In this document: one piece after another, positions 42,120 through 53,733 of the stretch
How the letters are laid out: each line of letters begins with the position of its first letter
How positions within the stretch are numbered: position 1 is the first letter of the stretch
NCBI RefSeq assembly: GCF_023898315.1
Contig: NC_064622.1
Location: 272,977,503-273,041,502, forward strand
DNA: 64,000 nucleotides
Source of the DNA: Schistocerca nitens
Taxonomy: Eukaryota > Arthropoda > Insecta > Orthoptera > Acrididae
Reading direction: 5' to 3'
Position numbers and translations under genes: made by a program
Notes under the pieces: model-generated
Database searches by the model: none
The model's input: only the letters and a program-made list of their open reading frames with translations
Told to the model about the DNA's origin: nothing

Positions 42120-43453
42120 CGAGGTGTGATTGGAAAGTTTTAAGTATGGATCCGCTACTGCTTACTGGTTTGGCGGGCAGGTACATGGAGGGGGTGGAGG
42201 GAAGGAGTGAGTCATTGCCTTGTCCTTGTACGTCCTCTGGCAGGAAACTGCTTATCCTTTATTCAGTTCGTTGTGGCAGCTGGTTGAGTGCAGGTCTGTT
42301 AGAGCTTGTTGCCAGATTCTGTCTGCTGAAAATGGACGTAAAAACGGAGCAACGAGTTGGCGTGAAATTTGTTTTAAAACTGGGAAATCAGTTTCTGAGA
42401 CTTACAAACTATCAAAAACAGCTTTTGGAGATAACTGTATGAGGCACTCAGATGTTTTTGTCTGGTTCAACAGATTTAAAAATGGCCGTGAATCATTTGA
42501 AGACGAACCTCGCTCCGGTCATCCGTCCACCTCAAAAACGAAAGAAAATGTTGTGATAATTCACGGCTTAATGCGCTTTGATCGTAGACTTACAATTAGG
42601 GATATGGCTGATGAACTTGATTCAAGTTTCTATGCAGTTCAGTCAGTTTTAACTGAAGATATGAACATGCGTCGAGTGTCTGCAAAATTCATTCCAAAAT
42701 TGTTGTCAAGTGACCACAGACAACACGTATTTGAAGTGTGCCAAGAACTGATTAATGGGACTAAAAATGACATAGATTTGTAAAATAGGGTAATTACGGG
42801 TAACGAATCGTGGGTATATGGATATGATCCTGAAACCAAAGTGCCGTCTTCGCAGTGGAACATTCCAGGTTCACCACGACCGAAAAAAATACGGCAAAGT
42901 CGGTCGGAGGTGAAGAGAAAGTCGGTGACTTTTTTCGATTGTACCGGTATTGTGCATGATGAATTTACCCCTGGAGGACAGAAAATTAACCAGGAATACT
43001 ACAAATGTGTCCTTGAGCGTTTCCGCGAAAAGGTGAAGAAGAAAAGGCCTTCATTGTGGAAAGACAGGGGTGTTACACCATGACAATGCTCCAGCTCATT
43101 GTGCCTTCTCCATCGTTGAATTTTTGAACAAATTCAAAATTCATGTGCTTACAAAACCGCCATATTCCCCTGATTTGGCCCCTGCGGACTTCTACCTGTT
43201 TCCTAAACTGAAATTTTCACGTAAAGGGAAGAGATTTGACTCGACTGAAAATATCCAGGCAAATACGGAGAATGTCCTTAACACACTTCAGGAAAAAAAA
43301 TTTCCAGGAATGTTCCCAAATGTGGAAACACCGATGGAGTCTGTGTGTTCAGTCAGAATGGGACTATTTTTTAGGAGATGCATGACGGTAGCATGTAAGT
43401 ACGACCATTGTACAATTATAAGCTCAGTCATAAAACTTTACAATCACACCTCA
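42120..43453 (+). mobile_element. Mariner element, near full length
   Basis: 1,334 bp flanked by TA (42118-42119 and 43454-43455). The inverted ends are CGAGGTGTGATTGGAAAGTT at the left and TGAGGTGTGATTGTAAAGTT at the right, read inward. It is of normal mariner length, with the transposase on the plus strand. Confidence 0.93.
42332..43420 (+). pseudogene. Mariner DD34D transposase, broken
   Basis: The ATG at 42332 opens MDVKTEQRVGVKF. A frameshift near 42380 leads to GKSVSETYKLSKTAFGDNCM, FNRFKNGRESFEDEPRSGHP (linker), LTIRDMADELDSS (second HTH) and FIPKLLSSDHR. A stop follows after NDIDL. Then comes VITGNESWVYGYDPETK, where the first catalytic Asp of the usual TGDES is Asn. A frameshift near 43075 leads to LHHDNAPAHC (second Asp) and PPYSPDLAPADFYLF (third Asp, 34 residues after the second). 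Two frameshifts, a stop and the lost catalytic residue make it inactive. Confidence 0.9.
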
Positions 43454-43455
43454 TA

Positions 43456-43869
43456 GTTCTTCCGGTCTCACATTCGTAACACTTGTTCATGATGCATTAC
43501 GCAGGATTTAGCTTGTGAGAGACTGATTGTAAAGCTTCCGATGAAAGTCCTCAACAGTTTTTGTAATCGACCGTTACGAAAGTTGTGGACTGTTAGCTTG
43601 CCTTTCGATCAATTGAAACGAAGGACACTCATGTTCACACACATTTCAATGATCTCCTCAGGTATCCTTGTGTTTTCCGTTCACTGATGTCTTTTGATCG
43701 ACTAATTTACTTTTTCGTTGAGGTCTCTCTATTTGAGTGCGACTCTGTCAGTGTTTGGCCTTTCGTCTGTAAGCTGTTCTGTATCGACATGAATCTCAGT
43801 TTTTGAGTGCACCGACTTTCTTTACTGTTATTCCAATTAACTGTTCGCTTGGTAGTTTCTTGTTTATGC
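43456..43869. other. Unassigned stretch between mariner and LINE relic
   Basis: Probably continues the LINE relic on the minus strand, but no motif can be read. Confidence 0.3.
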
Positions 43870-44700
43870 ATTAGTTGAACTCACTTATTTTCCCTTTCAA
43901 GTCATTTACTGTTGGTTGACCATCCTTTTCATCATATGTTTTCTTTTCAGCTGTGTGTTAATGTAATACCGGGCTCCAAATAGCCTGTGGTCGCTACCTG
44001 CGTAAACCAGATACATGACTGAAACATCTGAACAAATTTGGTTGTTCTAAGTGAGGATGTAATCTACTCCATGTTTAATCGTGCCGTCAGGGCTTCTCCA
44101 GGTTCACTTCCTTCACGGATTTTTATTGTAAAATACGTTAAACTAGTATAAACGTTCTTCATTGCTGTCCTAATGCTTGTGGTAATTTCTGTAGAGAGTT
44201 CGTTCAGTTCCAGTCCTCTTCTCTTTTCTGCTGTTTTTTAAGAAAATTCATCATTTGTCCTCTCTGGTACCGCGTTGAAAGTCCCAAATTTCCAATGAAG
44301 GAATGGTCTTCTACGGACCTCATTCCTATTTTGGTATTAAAATCGCCAAGTGTTGGTTCTGGAATTTTTTCTGTTGTCGGGTCTTCATAGAACTGTTCTA
44401 GTTGCGTTCTGGGTGTCTTTACCTCAAGCGTCACGTAGTTCACTCTGAAATGCATATGGTCTTGGTAATACGGTATTCCCCCTGTTATGAATTAGCAGAA
44501 TTATGCTTCCAGTATGTGATTTATGTATGAATTAATTTGGAATAGATTCCCGGATCTGAGGACTGTAGTCGCTTCGCTTTTGAGCTTCGTTTCACTGACT
44601 CCGAACATATCGCACTTGATGTTCTGCAATTCATGTTCCAGGCAGCCGAGATGTCCTGCAAGTTTCATCGTGAGAATATATATGTGGCAGCACAGGTTTT
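43870..44700 (-). mobile_element. LINE endonuclease relic (RTE-like, second family)
   Basis: The minus strand encodes endonuclease/exonuclease/phosphatase motifs in order. CDMFGVSETKLKSEA comes near 44610, LEQFYEDPTTEKIPEPTLGD then DFNTKIG near 44340-44400, and SPDGTIKHGVDYILT near 44060. Last is YAGSDHRLFGARYY near 43980, containing the SDH catalytic block. Frameshifts and stops interrupt it. It may be the same family as the RT relic at 22690-23460. Confidence 0.72.
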
Positions 44701-44994
44701 GTTAACGTTAATGTTTTCTTTGTCTTTATTTTGTGGTATAACTTGATTTGTGGACTTTTTGCCCCTTCCCTCTTTTCCCCCAGAATCCATGTGGCAGAGT
44801 GACACTTCAGTGCGAGATTCCGAGCCTCCAGCTCTATTTGCCTTCGGTTCGCTTCTCAAGGAATTCATCGGCTGGTATCTTCCTGCTAGCAGTATAACTG
44901 AATCTTGGCAACGATGCAGAATATATGTGACCAACGAATTACTTCCTGATTCGCAAAGAATTATCCTTCTCAAATCACTTGACTTTTCATTATA

Positions 44995-46905
44995 CTGCCC
45001 TTGTCAAAGAGGGAGGAGGAGCGGATAGAGGTTCAGGGCACCCTCTAGTCCTAGGGGTGGGAAACTGCCCCTAAAGGCGGAAGAATCAACAATGATCAAT
45101 GGCATGAGGACGCAGAAGGCAATGGAAACTACTGTATTCGACACGTAACGTGTAGCCACAGGCCGTGTAGACAGTAATCCAAGAAGTGTCATGATGATCT
45201 TTCCAGTGGCAAAAGATTCCAGAATATTCTCCCTTTCCGATCTCCGGGAGGGGACAGCCAAGGGGGAGATTAGCATGAGAGAAAGAGTGAGTAATCAACG
45301 AAAGGATAACGTTCTACGACTCGGAGCGTGAAATGTCAGAAGCTTGAACGTGGTAAGGAAACTAGAAAATCCGAAAAGGGAAATACAAAGACTCAATCTA
45401 GATATAGTAGGGGTCAGTGAAGTGAAAAGAAGACAAGGATTTCTGGTCAGATGAGTATAGGGTACTATCAACAGCAGCAGAAAATGGTATAACAGGAGTA
45501 GGATTCGTTATGAATAGGAAGGTAGGGCAGAGGGTGTGTTACTGTGAACAGTTCAGTGACCGGGTTGTTCTAATCAGAATCGACAGCAGACCAACACCGA
45601 CAACGATAGTTCAGGTATACATGCCGACGTCGCAAGCTGAAGATCAACAGATAGAGAAAGTGTATGAGGATATTGAAAGGGTAATGCAGTATGTAAAGGG
45701 GGACGAAAATCTAATAGTCATGGTCGACTGGAATGCAGTTGTAGGGGAAGGAGTGGAAGAAAAGGTTACAGGAGAATATGGGCTTGGGACAAGGAATGAA
45801 AGAGGAGAAAGACTGATTGAGTTCTGTAACAAGTTTCAGCTAGTAATAGCGAATACCCTGTTCAAGAATCACAAGAGGAGGAGGTATACTTGGAAAAGGC
45901 TGGGAGATACGGGAAGATTTCAATTAGATTACATCATGGTCAGACAGAGATTCCGAAATCAGATACTGGGCTGTAAGGCGTACCCAGGAGCAGATATAGA
46001 CTCAGATCACAATATAATAGTGATGAAGAGTAGGCTGAAGTTCAAGACATTAGTCAGGAAGAATCAATACGCAAAGAAGTGGGATACGGAAGTACTAAGG
46101 AATGACGAGATACGTTTGAAGTTCTCTAACGCTATAGATACAGCAATAAGGAATAGCGCAGTACGCAGTACAGTTGAAGAGGAATGGACATCTCTAAAAA
46201 CGGCCATCACAGAAGTTGGGAAGGAAAACATAGGTACAAAGAAGGTAGCTGCGAAGAAACCATGGGTAACAGAAGAAATACTTCAGTTGATTGATGAAAG
46301 GAGGAAGTACAAACATGTTCCGGGAAAATCAGGAATACAGAAATACAAGTCACTGAGGAATGAAATAAATAGGGGTGCAGGGAAGCTAAGACGAAATGGC
46401 TGCAGGAAAAATGTGAAGACATCGAAAAAGAAATGATTGTCGGAAGGACAGACTCAGCATACAGGAAAGTCAAAACAACCTTCTGTGACATTAAAAGCAA
46501 GGGTGGTAACATTAACAGTGCATCGGAAATTCCACTTTTAAATGCAGAGGAGAGAGCAGATAGGTGGAATACATAGATAGCTTCTATGAGGAGGAGGATT
46601 TGTCTGATGTGATAGAAGAAGGAACAGGAGTCGATTTAGAAGAGATATGGGATCCAGTATTATAATTTAAGAGCTTTGGAGGACTTAAGATCAAATAAGG
46701 CAGGAGGGATAGATAACATTCCATCAGAATTTCTAAAATCATTGGGGGAAGTGGCAACAAAATGACTATTCACGTTGGTTTGCAGAATGTATGAGTCTGG
46801 CGACATACCATCTGACTTTCGGAAAAGCATCATCCACACAATTCCGAAGACGGCAAGGGCTGACAAGTGCGAGAATTACCGCACAATCAGCTTAACAGTT
46901 CATGG
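44995..46905 (+). mobile_element. RTE-like LINE, 5' part (endonuclease and start of RT)
   Basis: It begins with a leader (from about 45000, including GGGAAACTGCCCCTAAAGGC) and continues through the endonuclease. It reaches the early RT near 46670-46900 (LRSNKAGGIDNIPSEFLKSL, then YESGDIPSDFRKSIIHTIPK), where it stops abruptly. It is 3'-truncated relative to the RT copy at 51443-53262, with overlap in the early RT. It appears to be the same or a close family. Confidence 0.82.
45510..46436 (+). pseudogene. RTE-like apurinic endonuclease domain, long open frame
   Basis: A 308-codon frame with IVQVYMPTSQAEDQQIEKVY, MVDWNAVVGEG (usually GDWNA, carrying the catalytic Asp-Asn), RYTWKRLGDTGRFQLDYIMV and GADIDSDHNIIVMK (catalytic Asp-His). 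The N-terminal strand (NVRSLNVVRKLE, about 45330) lies in another frame because of a small deletion near 45440. A frameshift near 46436 separates it from the RT. This domain nicks target DNA for target-primed reverse transcription. The protein family is often annotated in insects as craniofacial development protein 2-like. Confidence 0.85.
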
Positions 46906-47126
46906 GGGAGGCGGCATCGGCTGATCACCTGTCTCCACCATCCATCACTTTGTTCAGTTCCACTTCATTAGCCTAGTATTCCAATGAGTATCGTGGGACG
47001 GATTCCGTGACGTGCACTAGTCCCCACAATCAGGAATTATCCTGCTGCATAGTAGGTTCCATCTCGTCGCCATGCATGTGTTGTTCCAGGTTGATCTTTG
47101 ACAGCAGCTTGACGAGAGTGGCTGCA
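46906..47126. other. Short unassigned stretch
   Basis: Starts at the abrupt LINE break. Nothing recognised. Confidence 0.35.
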
Positions 47127-47311
47127 AAAAATGGTTCAAATGGCTCTGAGCACTATGGGACTTAACATCTGAGTTCATCAGTCCTCTAGAACTTAGAACT
47201 ACTTAAACCTAACTAACCTAAGGACAACACACACATCCATGCCCGACGCAGGATTCGAACCTGCGACCGTAGCGGTCGAGCGGTGTCAGACTGAAGCGCC
47301 TAGAACCACAT
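47127..47311 (-). mobile_element. tRNA-derived SINE (type A)
   Basis: A minus-strand copy with box B complement GGATTCGAACCTGCGACC. The head ends early at CTAGAACCAC, so it is slightly 5'-truncated. It abuts the LINE ORF1 relic. Confidence 0.92.
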
Positions 47312-48015
47312 CGGACATGGGTGAGGGGTCAGTATGATCCTATTCAACTCCTGCATCCACTTCGGAAAAGGGGTCGACTGTGGCGTCAGTTGTTCCTGAT
47401 CCTGATGTACTTTTAGAGTGACGGAGTGGAGACGCTGCTGGATCAAATGTGACTGCTGCAGTATACGATCGGGGGCAGAACTGACGCTCACCTGAGATGA
47501 GAGCCAGTCGCGGTCGACACCCACATCATTCCTCAATGCCTCCACATATCGGAGAGGGAGGGACGTCATCTGCGGTGTCAGTGGCTGTTCTGCAGGAGAT
47601 ACCTGCTCGAGACATCTCTGAACGTAGCCAGAGATAACATGTCCTTGTCCGCAACCGGAACAGGTCCTCGTTTTTCCGTCATAAATGACGATTGTAGCGA
47701 CATCTACCCGATGCACAAATACTAAGCTACGAGTTTTCGGACCTCAATACGAACTTGACGCACTCCGCTGAATACGGGACACGTCTCAAAAGTTTTCCAT
47801 TTTTCCTCCACATGTCTAAGAACTGCCTCGTATGGACGTAAAGCATCTATGACCAGATCTGCGGAGACTTCAAAGGGGAGTTCGAAAGCGGGCACCGTTC
47901 GAACTCCTGGAACATCGTGATCAATCGCTACCACGCTCATGTTCCCACCAAAATGACAAAAGCCGAAGCAGTTTGTCGATCTACGTAGCAGCGTATCACA
48001 AGCCGTTTTGTACAC
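47312..48015 (-). pseudogene. Non-LTR retrotransposon ORF1 (Gag-like) relic
   Basis: On the minus strand, the frame ending at 47722 gives VSADLVIDALRPYEAVLRHV and FSGVRQVRIEVRKLV. After a frameshift, the frame starting near 47716 gives VATIVIYDGKTRTCSGCGQG and HVISGYVQRC, a degenerate CCHC zinc knuckle with expanded spacing. Together they follow the layout of ORF1 proteins of R1/I-like LINEs (an IEVRK segment, then YDGxxRTCxxCGxxGH). No adjacent ORF2 is recognised. Confidence 0.65.
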
Positions 48016-50317
48016 TAGTCTGAGCTAAACCGTGCTTGAGATAATTGACAGATGAATTCTTAGTAGATGTTGTGGTTCTAAGCGCACCAATACACGCAAA
48101 AAACGTTCGATTTGATGAGCTAAGAGTCAGGTGTATTGTCCGTTGAGCGTAAGCCTGATCGTTGTCATTCGGTACGAAAGAGCAATCGTTCTTCGAGTCG
48201 ATCTAAATAACTCTTCCATACTATGCCGCGAGGAAGTACGCAAACACTCGCTAGCGGAACGCGGCTCTGAGCGCTGAGCACGCCCACGTCGCTACACAGT
48301 GCAAGGCCGATACCGCTAGGCCACGAGCCCATACAGCGCTAACACAGATCTGTAACGAGACAATAAATCCTCCACACATTACCGGAAAGTACAATGCTGC
48401 CAAATAATATCAGTGGCCATACTTAGAATTCTGAGGAGCGGTCGGTTTTATTGCTCGCCTTAAGTGAAAGACTCGGACTTGTTCACTGCGGTGTCCGTCC
48501 AGCGGCCAGGATTTATGTCTAAGACTGTACAAAAGTTTTCAGTATTGCCCTCGTCTTGTTTAAATTAGAGCGTTTAAGCAGTATGGTATCTTAAGTGAAG
48601 TGACTGGTGACATAATGTCGAAAGTAAAGTCAAATGTTCTTTCTGGTTTGCAACAATATGTTGCCGAATTTGGTGGCATCTTTGCCGTCAGAAATGTGGG
48701 AAATCAGTAAATGCAGACCAGCGGTCTCAAGTATCGCTGCATTTAACGGGTAATAAACTCGAATTGACCTTTCACATACAACTTCCGGACAAGTTCTTTA
48801 GTTGAACCAGCTTCCTCTCCACAAACCCAACTTTTAAAAAGTTCCGAATATTTTGTAGATATATGCAACACTTTCCTTTCTTGAGACATTCCGTTATATA
48901 AAAAGAGAAGTCCCGTTCTTAAAAAGTTCTTACGAAATATGCAAATTTTGAAACACCAGAACAATCAACATTAAGAAAATGATACGTGCGTTCATATTAC
49001 GAAGAAATGCTAAGAAAGATCAAAACAGAAAGAGAAAATTTAAAAAAAATAAGACTAAGCATTGACAGATACCACGTCTCTAACGATAGAAAAGTGGGAA
49101 ATGTTGATAGGTTTTAGAAAATAATGAAATAGTTTCCAAGCGGTGTTTTCTGTTAGCATCCAAAGAAATTTCAGCAACGAAACATGTAACAATTATTCAA
49201 TGAATTTTTGCTGTTGTTGCGGACGAATGGGATGAAATTCGATGGTGTTTCATACTTACTTACGGATACTGCTCCATAAGTGATGACGGTAGCCGAATAC
49301 ATTTCTGTAAGCTTGCCACACGTGATACACATAACGTTACACAGAGAACGTCATCAGATAGTTTATTACGTGTATTGTATCTTAAAGGGGAGAAATTGAT
49401 CTTAGATGGCGAACAGGTGTTTGTGAAAGCGCCAACAAGAGCTGATTTGTTCAAAGTCAAGAATCTAGATATTGTATTTCCACAGTGTATTATGCCAATA
49501 ATTTTGAAAATTTTAAATCCGTATTGATGAACTGATCTACGGATCACGCTTCTTCAGTTGAAATTCTCCAGAGCTTACTGAAAAGACACTACATTGAAAA
49601 CTGTATTGTGTTACATACTAGCAAAATTTGAGTTTTGTTTCACTCTACCAAAAAATTAAAAACGCAAACCAGCTTGTTAACTTAGACGGTTAATGAAGTG
49701 CATGGCATTGAGAAAAAAATAGTTCACTCAAAGATTCAAAAGTGGAAGCAATTACATAAAAATTTACAAGTGTGCTCCAGAAAAATGGGCGTTTTATGCT
49801 CTACGTAAAATTCCAAGGTTTGGCAGGGGACGAAGACATCGATGAAAATAATAATAAAAAAAAAACAGTTTGGCCAGTGATATTTCTTTAAAGAAACAGG
49901 CAATTGATCATCATGTGATGTTGGAAGGTCCTTCTCCCGCTATCGTGCATTGTTTCAAGACAGCCGGCATTGGTATTGAGAGGTACAGTTGGAGGAAGTT
50001 TTCGTGGTTCACTGCAACAGCGAGTTGTTTCAGTTCACCACTGGGCTAGCGTCACTGGTGAAACACCTTTTTTTTAACATACGTGCTTACACATTTGCAT
50101 TGGTAAAACATAAATCTTTTGCCGTTTTATCCATTTTTTATATTTTTCCTACATAAAAATAAAATATTTGAAGTTTTTTAGCACGTAAAAATCCGTTCCA
50201 AATCATATCACCTGCCAGCCTGAAACTCATCATTCCCATCAGTGAAAAGCTACAGAATATTAGGTGTCTGTTCTTTCGGATATGCACGTAAGAGCAGATT
50301 CCATTTTGATCCAACAG
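48016..50317. other. Unassigned AT-rich 2.3 kb stretch
   Basis: No frame longer than about 95 codons and no motif. A tRNA-like box A at about 48300-48330 (minus) lacks a box B. Confidence 0.4.
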
Positions 50318-51440
50318 CCACCATGAATTAAGATACAAAGGAATTACAGACACTGGCTGCGAGCGGGCATTGATCCAAATCAATTGGGAAAGTTTAAAAT
50401 TTGTGCCGAAATGGCACCCGGTTTGCTGTTTAGTAAGCCATCCGGACGTAGAGGTGATCGCAACTGCACAGAATACCCTAGCACGACTCCTGTCAGACCC
50501 AAATTCTGAACGTATCCATACTGTACTTATGTAGTGCTCCCATTTCGCCGATTTACGTAAGAATTAGACTGGTGTTCATCTGCACTGAAGAGTTCACTGG
50601 CCATCTTCGCCTTAATTTTTATGCAGGGTGTCTCATACAACTCTGCCACCTCAAATACCTCTGGAACAACAATAGATATTCAAAAACGGTTTTCAGCAGC
50701 ATGAACGTACGGCAGCGACTTAGCAAACCAAATACTATGCGAAATTTTAAAACGTAAACAAATACTGTTTTCAACACAAACTTGTGTATTTTTAAATGGG
50801 CACCCACTACTATTTCGTTGGCAATCAATACCATGAAAAATCACAAAAATAATGGCGTTGGTTGCATCGCAATACGTCAGTTACATCCCGAGAAATTGCG
50901 AAGCGAAGTTGACGCTTGAAGTAAATGAAGTGCACAGCTAGCGCACGTACTGAGACTCACGCGTGTACCTCCATTTAAAAATACACAAGTTTGTGTTGAA
51001 AATAGTATTTGTTTACATTTTAAAATTTCCCATAGTATTTGGTGTCCCAAGCCCCTGCCGTACGTCCATGCTGGTGAAAACCGTTTTTGAATATCTATTG
51101 CTGTTCCAGAGATATTTGAGGTGGCAGAGTTAGGTGAGACACCCCGTATGTAAGAACAGACACTAGACATGTGCACTCAGTACAGCTGCACAATACGCTC
51201 GAACTCTTGCGGGAATTGGCGAAATGCAGCGAATAATGAGTATAACGGGCAAGGGGCACTACATTGGAAATGTGTGGGTAAGTTGAGAATTTCGGTCTGA
51301 CAGGAGGCGTGCTAGGGTAGTCGGTACAGTTGCAATGACCACTGTGTGTCGGGTTGGCGTAGTGGTCACAGCATCTGCCTAGAAAACAGGAGACCCGGGT
51401 TCGAATGCCAGTCCGGCATAAATTTTCAACTTTCCCCATT
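50318..51440. mobile_element. Composite tRNA-like foldback element
   Basis: Two nested palindromic layers. The inner arms (50623-50803 and 50972-51152) are about 180 bp each and closely matched: AACTCTGCCACCTCAAATA at 50639-50657 is mirrored by TATCTCTG...GAGTT at 51110-51135. The outer arms (about 50318-50620 and 51153-51440) are a related but more diverged inverted pair. The right outer arm carries a tRNA-like module, GTTGGCGTAGTGG (box A) and GGTTCGAATGCC (box B). Non-coding. Confidence 0.8.
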
Positions 51441-51442
51441 CA

Positions 51443-53262
51443 AGGAATACAAACGTCTCAAAAATGAGATAGACTGGAAACGCAAAATGGCTAAGCAGGG
51501 ATGGCTAGAGGACAAATGTAAGGATGTAGAGGCTTATCTCACTAGGGGTAAGATAGATACTGCCTACAGGAAAATTAAAGAGGCCTTTGGAGAAAATATC
51601 AAGAGTTCAGATGGAAACCCAGTTCTAAGCGAAGAAGGGAAAGCAGAAAGGTGGAAGGAGTATATACAGGGTCTATACAAGGGCGACACACTTGAAGACA
51701 ATATTCTGGAAATGGAAGAGACTGTAGATGAAGATGAAATAGGAGATATGATACTGCGTGAAGAGTTTGACAGAGCGCTGAAAGACCTGAGTCGAAACAA
51801 GGCCCCGGGAGTACACAACATTTCATTAGAACTACTGACGGCCTTAGGAGAGCCAGTCTTGACAAAACTCTACCATCTGGTGAGGAAGATGTATGAGACA
51901 GGCGAAATACCCTCAGACTTCAAGAAGAATATAATAATTCCAATCCCAAAGAAAGCAGGTGTTGACAGATGTGAATATTACCGAACAATCAGTTTAATAA
52001 GCCACAGCTGCAAAATACTAACGCGAATTCTTTACAGACGAATGGAAAAACAAGTAGAAGCCGACCTCGGGGAAGATCAGTTCGGATTCCGTAGAAATAT
52101 TGGAACACGTGAGGCATTACTGACCATACGACTTATCTTAGAAGAAATGTTAAGGAAAGACAAACCTACGTTTCTAGCATTTGTAGACTTAGAGAAAGCT
52201 TTTGACAATGTTGACTGGAATGCTCTCTTTCAAATTCTAAAGGGGCAGGGGTAAAATACAGGGAGCGAAAGGCTATTTACAATTTGTACAGAAAGCAGAT
52301 GGCAGTTATAAGAGTCGAGGGGTATGAAAGGGAAGCAGTGGTTGGGAAAGGAGTGAGACAGGGTTGTAGCCTCTCCCCGATGTTATTCAATCTGTATATT
52401 GAGCAAGCAGTAAAGGAAACAAAAGAAAAATTCGGAGTAGGTATTAAAATCCATGGACAAGAAATAAAAACTTTGAGGTTCGCCGATGACATTGTAATTC
52501 TGTCAGAGGCAGCAAAGGACTTGGAAGAGCAGTTGAACGGAATGGACAGTGTCTTGAAAGGAGGATATAAGATGAACATCAACAAAAGCAAAACGAGGAT
52601 AATGAAATGTAGTCGAATTAAGTCGGGTGATGCTGAGGAAATTAGATTAGGAAATGAGACACTTAGAGTGGTAAAGGAGTTTTTCTATTTGGGGAGCAAA
52701 ATAACTGATGATGGTCGGAGTAGAGAGGATATAAAATGTGGACTGGCAATGGCAAGAAAAGCGTTTCTGAAGAAGAGAAATTTGCTAACATCGGGTATAG
52801 ATATAAGTGTCAGGAAGTCGTTTCTGAAAGAATTTGTATGGAGTATAGCCATGTATGGAAGTGAAACATGGACGATAAATAGTCTGGACAAGAAGAGAAT
52901 AGAAGCTATCGAAATGTGGTGCTACAGAAGAATACTGAAGATTAGATGGGTAGATCACATAAGTAATGAGGAGGTTTTGAATAGAATTGGGGAGAAGAGG
53001 AGTTTGTGGCACAACCTGACAAGGAGGGACCGGTTGGGAGGACATGTTCTGAGGCATCAAGGGATCACAAAGTTTGCATTGGAGGGCAGTGTGGAGGGTA
53101 AAAATCGTAGAGGGAGACCGAGAGATGAATACACTAAGCAGATTCAGAAGGACGCAGGTTGCAGTAAGTACTGGGAGATGAAGAAGCTTGCACAGGATAG
53201 AGTAGCATGGAGAGCTGCATCAAACCAGTCTCAGGACCGAAGACCACAACAACCATTCATTT
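51443..53262 (+). mobile_element. RTE-like LINE, RT part, best preserved copy
   Basis: A 5'-truncated LINE starting directly after the tRNA-like foldback and ending with a short 3' UTR and a CAACAACC-type tail. It contains all RT blocks with only one clear frameshift (about 52243). It serves here as reference for the relics at 1705, 23862, 29703 and 44995. Confidence 0.88.
51446..53262 (+). pseudogene. RTE-like reverse transcriptase, one frameshift
   Basis: The first frame (to 52254) includes ALKDLSRNKAPGVHNISLEL, MYETGEIPSDFKKNIIIPIP, EDQFGFRRNIGTREALLTIR and FLAFVDLEKAFDNVDWNALF. A one-base loss near 52243 (GGGGCAGG) ends it. The second frame (from about 52260) continues with GVRQGCSLSPMLFNLYIEQA, the catalytic FADDIVIL at 52479-52500, and the thumb. 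The C-terminal region ends LAQDRVAWRAASNQSQD. The endonuclease domain is missing by 5' truncation. Apart from these lesions the active-site residues are intact. Confidence 0.9.
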
Positions 53263-53264
53263 AA

Positions 53265-53733
53265 AACAATACCCATTGGCAGCCGATGTCTGAAGTTCCT
53301 TTTTATCTTAAGCTACAGATTTCTGCGGACGGATACATCCATCGAACCCTCTGAGGACGTTGCAGGACATGGACGGATAATCCGTGATGCCCACTTAAAG
53401 GGTTAACAGCACCTGGGAAGTAATCTCCCCTAGTGAACCGTTTTGGTGTGAGCGCGCACACGTATACGCAGCTGACAGCGCCGCTAGCGTGACAGCAGAG
53501 GCAGCAGGTGTTTGCCAGCCCTTTCCTCCCCCGCCCCGCCCCTTTCCTTCCCTACTCCCCCCCCCCCCCCGCCCTCCCACTACCACGCCACGGCAGCGGC
53601 CGCGCAGCACAGCAGTCGCACTGCGGAGGACCGCTCGCTGCACTTGGTCGCAGTGCGGATGCCTCGCCGCCATCCGTGTCAATAGGCGAAAGCCACCCAC
53701 CTCCTGTCGCGCGTCCCTGTCATCACAAAGCAC
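53265..53733. other. GC/CpG-rich stretch
   Basis: 53440-53720 is unusually rich in C, G and CpG, with a poly-C run near 53555. No exon or promoter signal can be assigned. It may be a CpG-rich host segment or the remains of an LTR. Confidence 0.35.

Noticed and set aside
48290..48350. Another tRNA-derived SINE (minus)
   Set aside because: A box A-like stretch is present but I find no box B and no SINE body.
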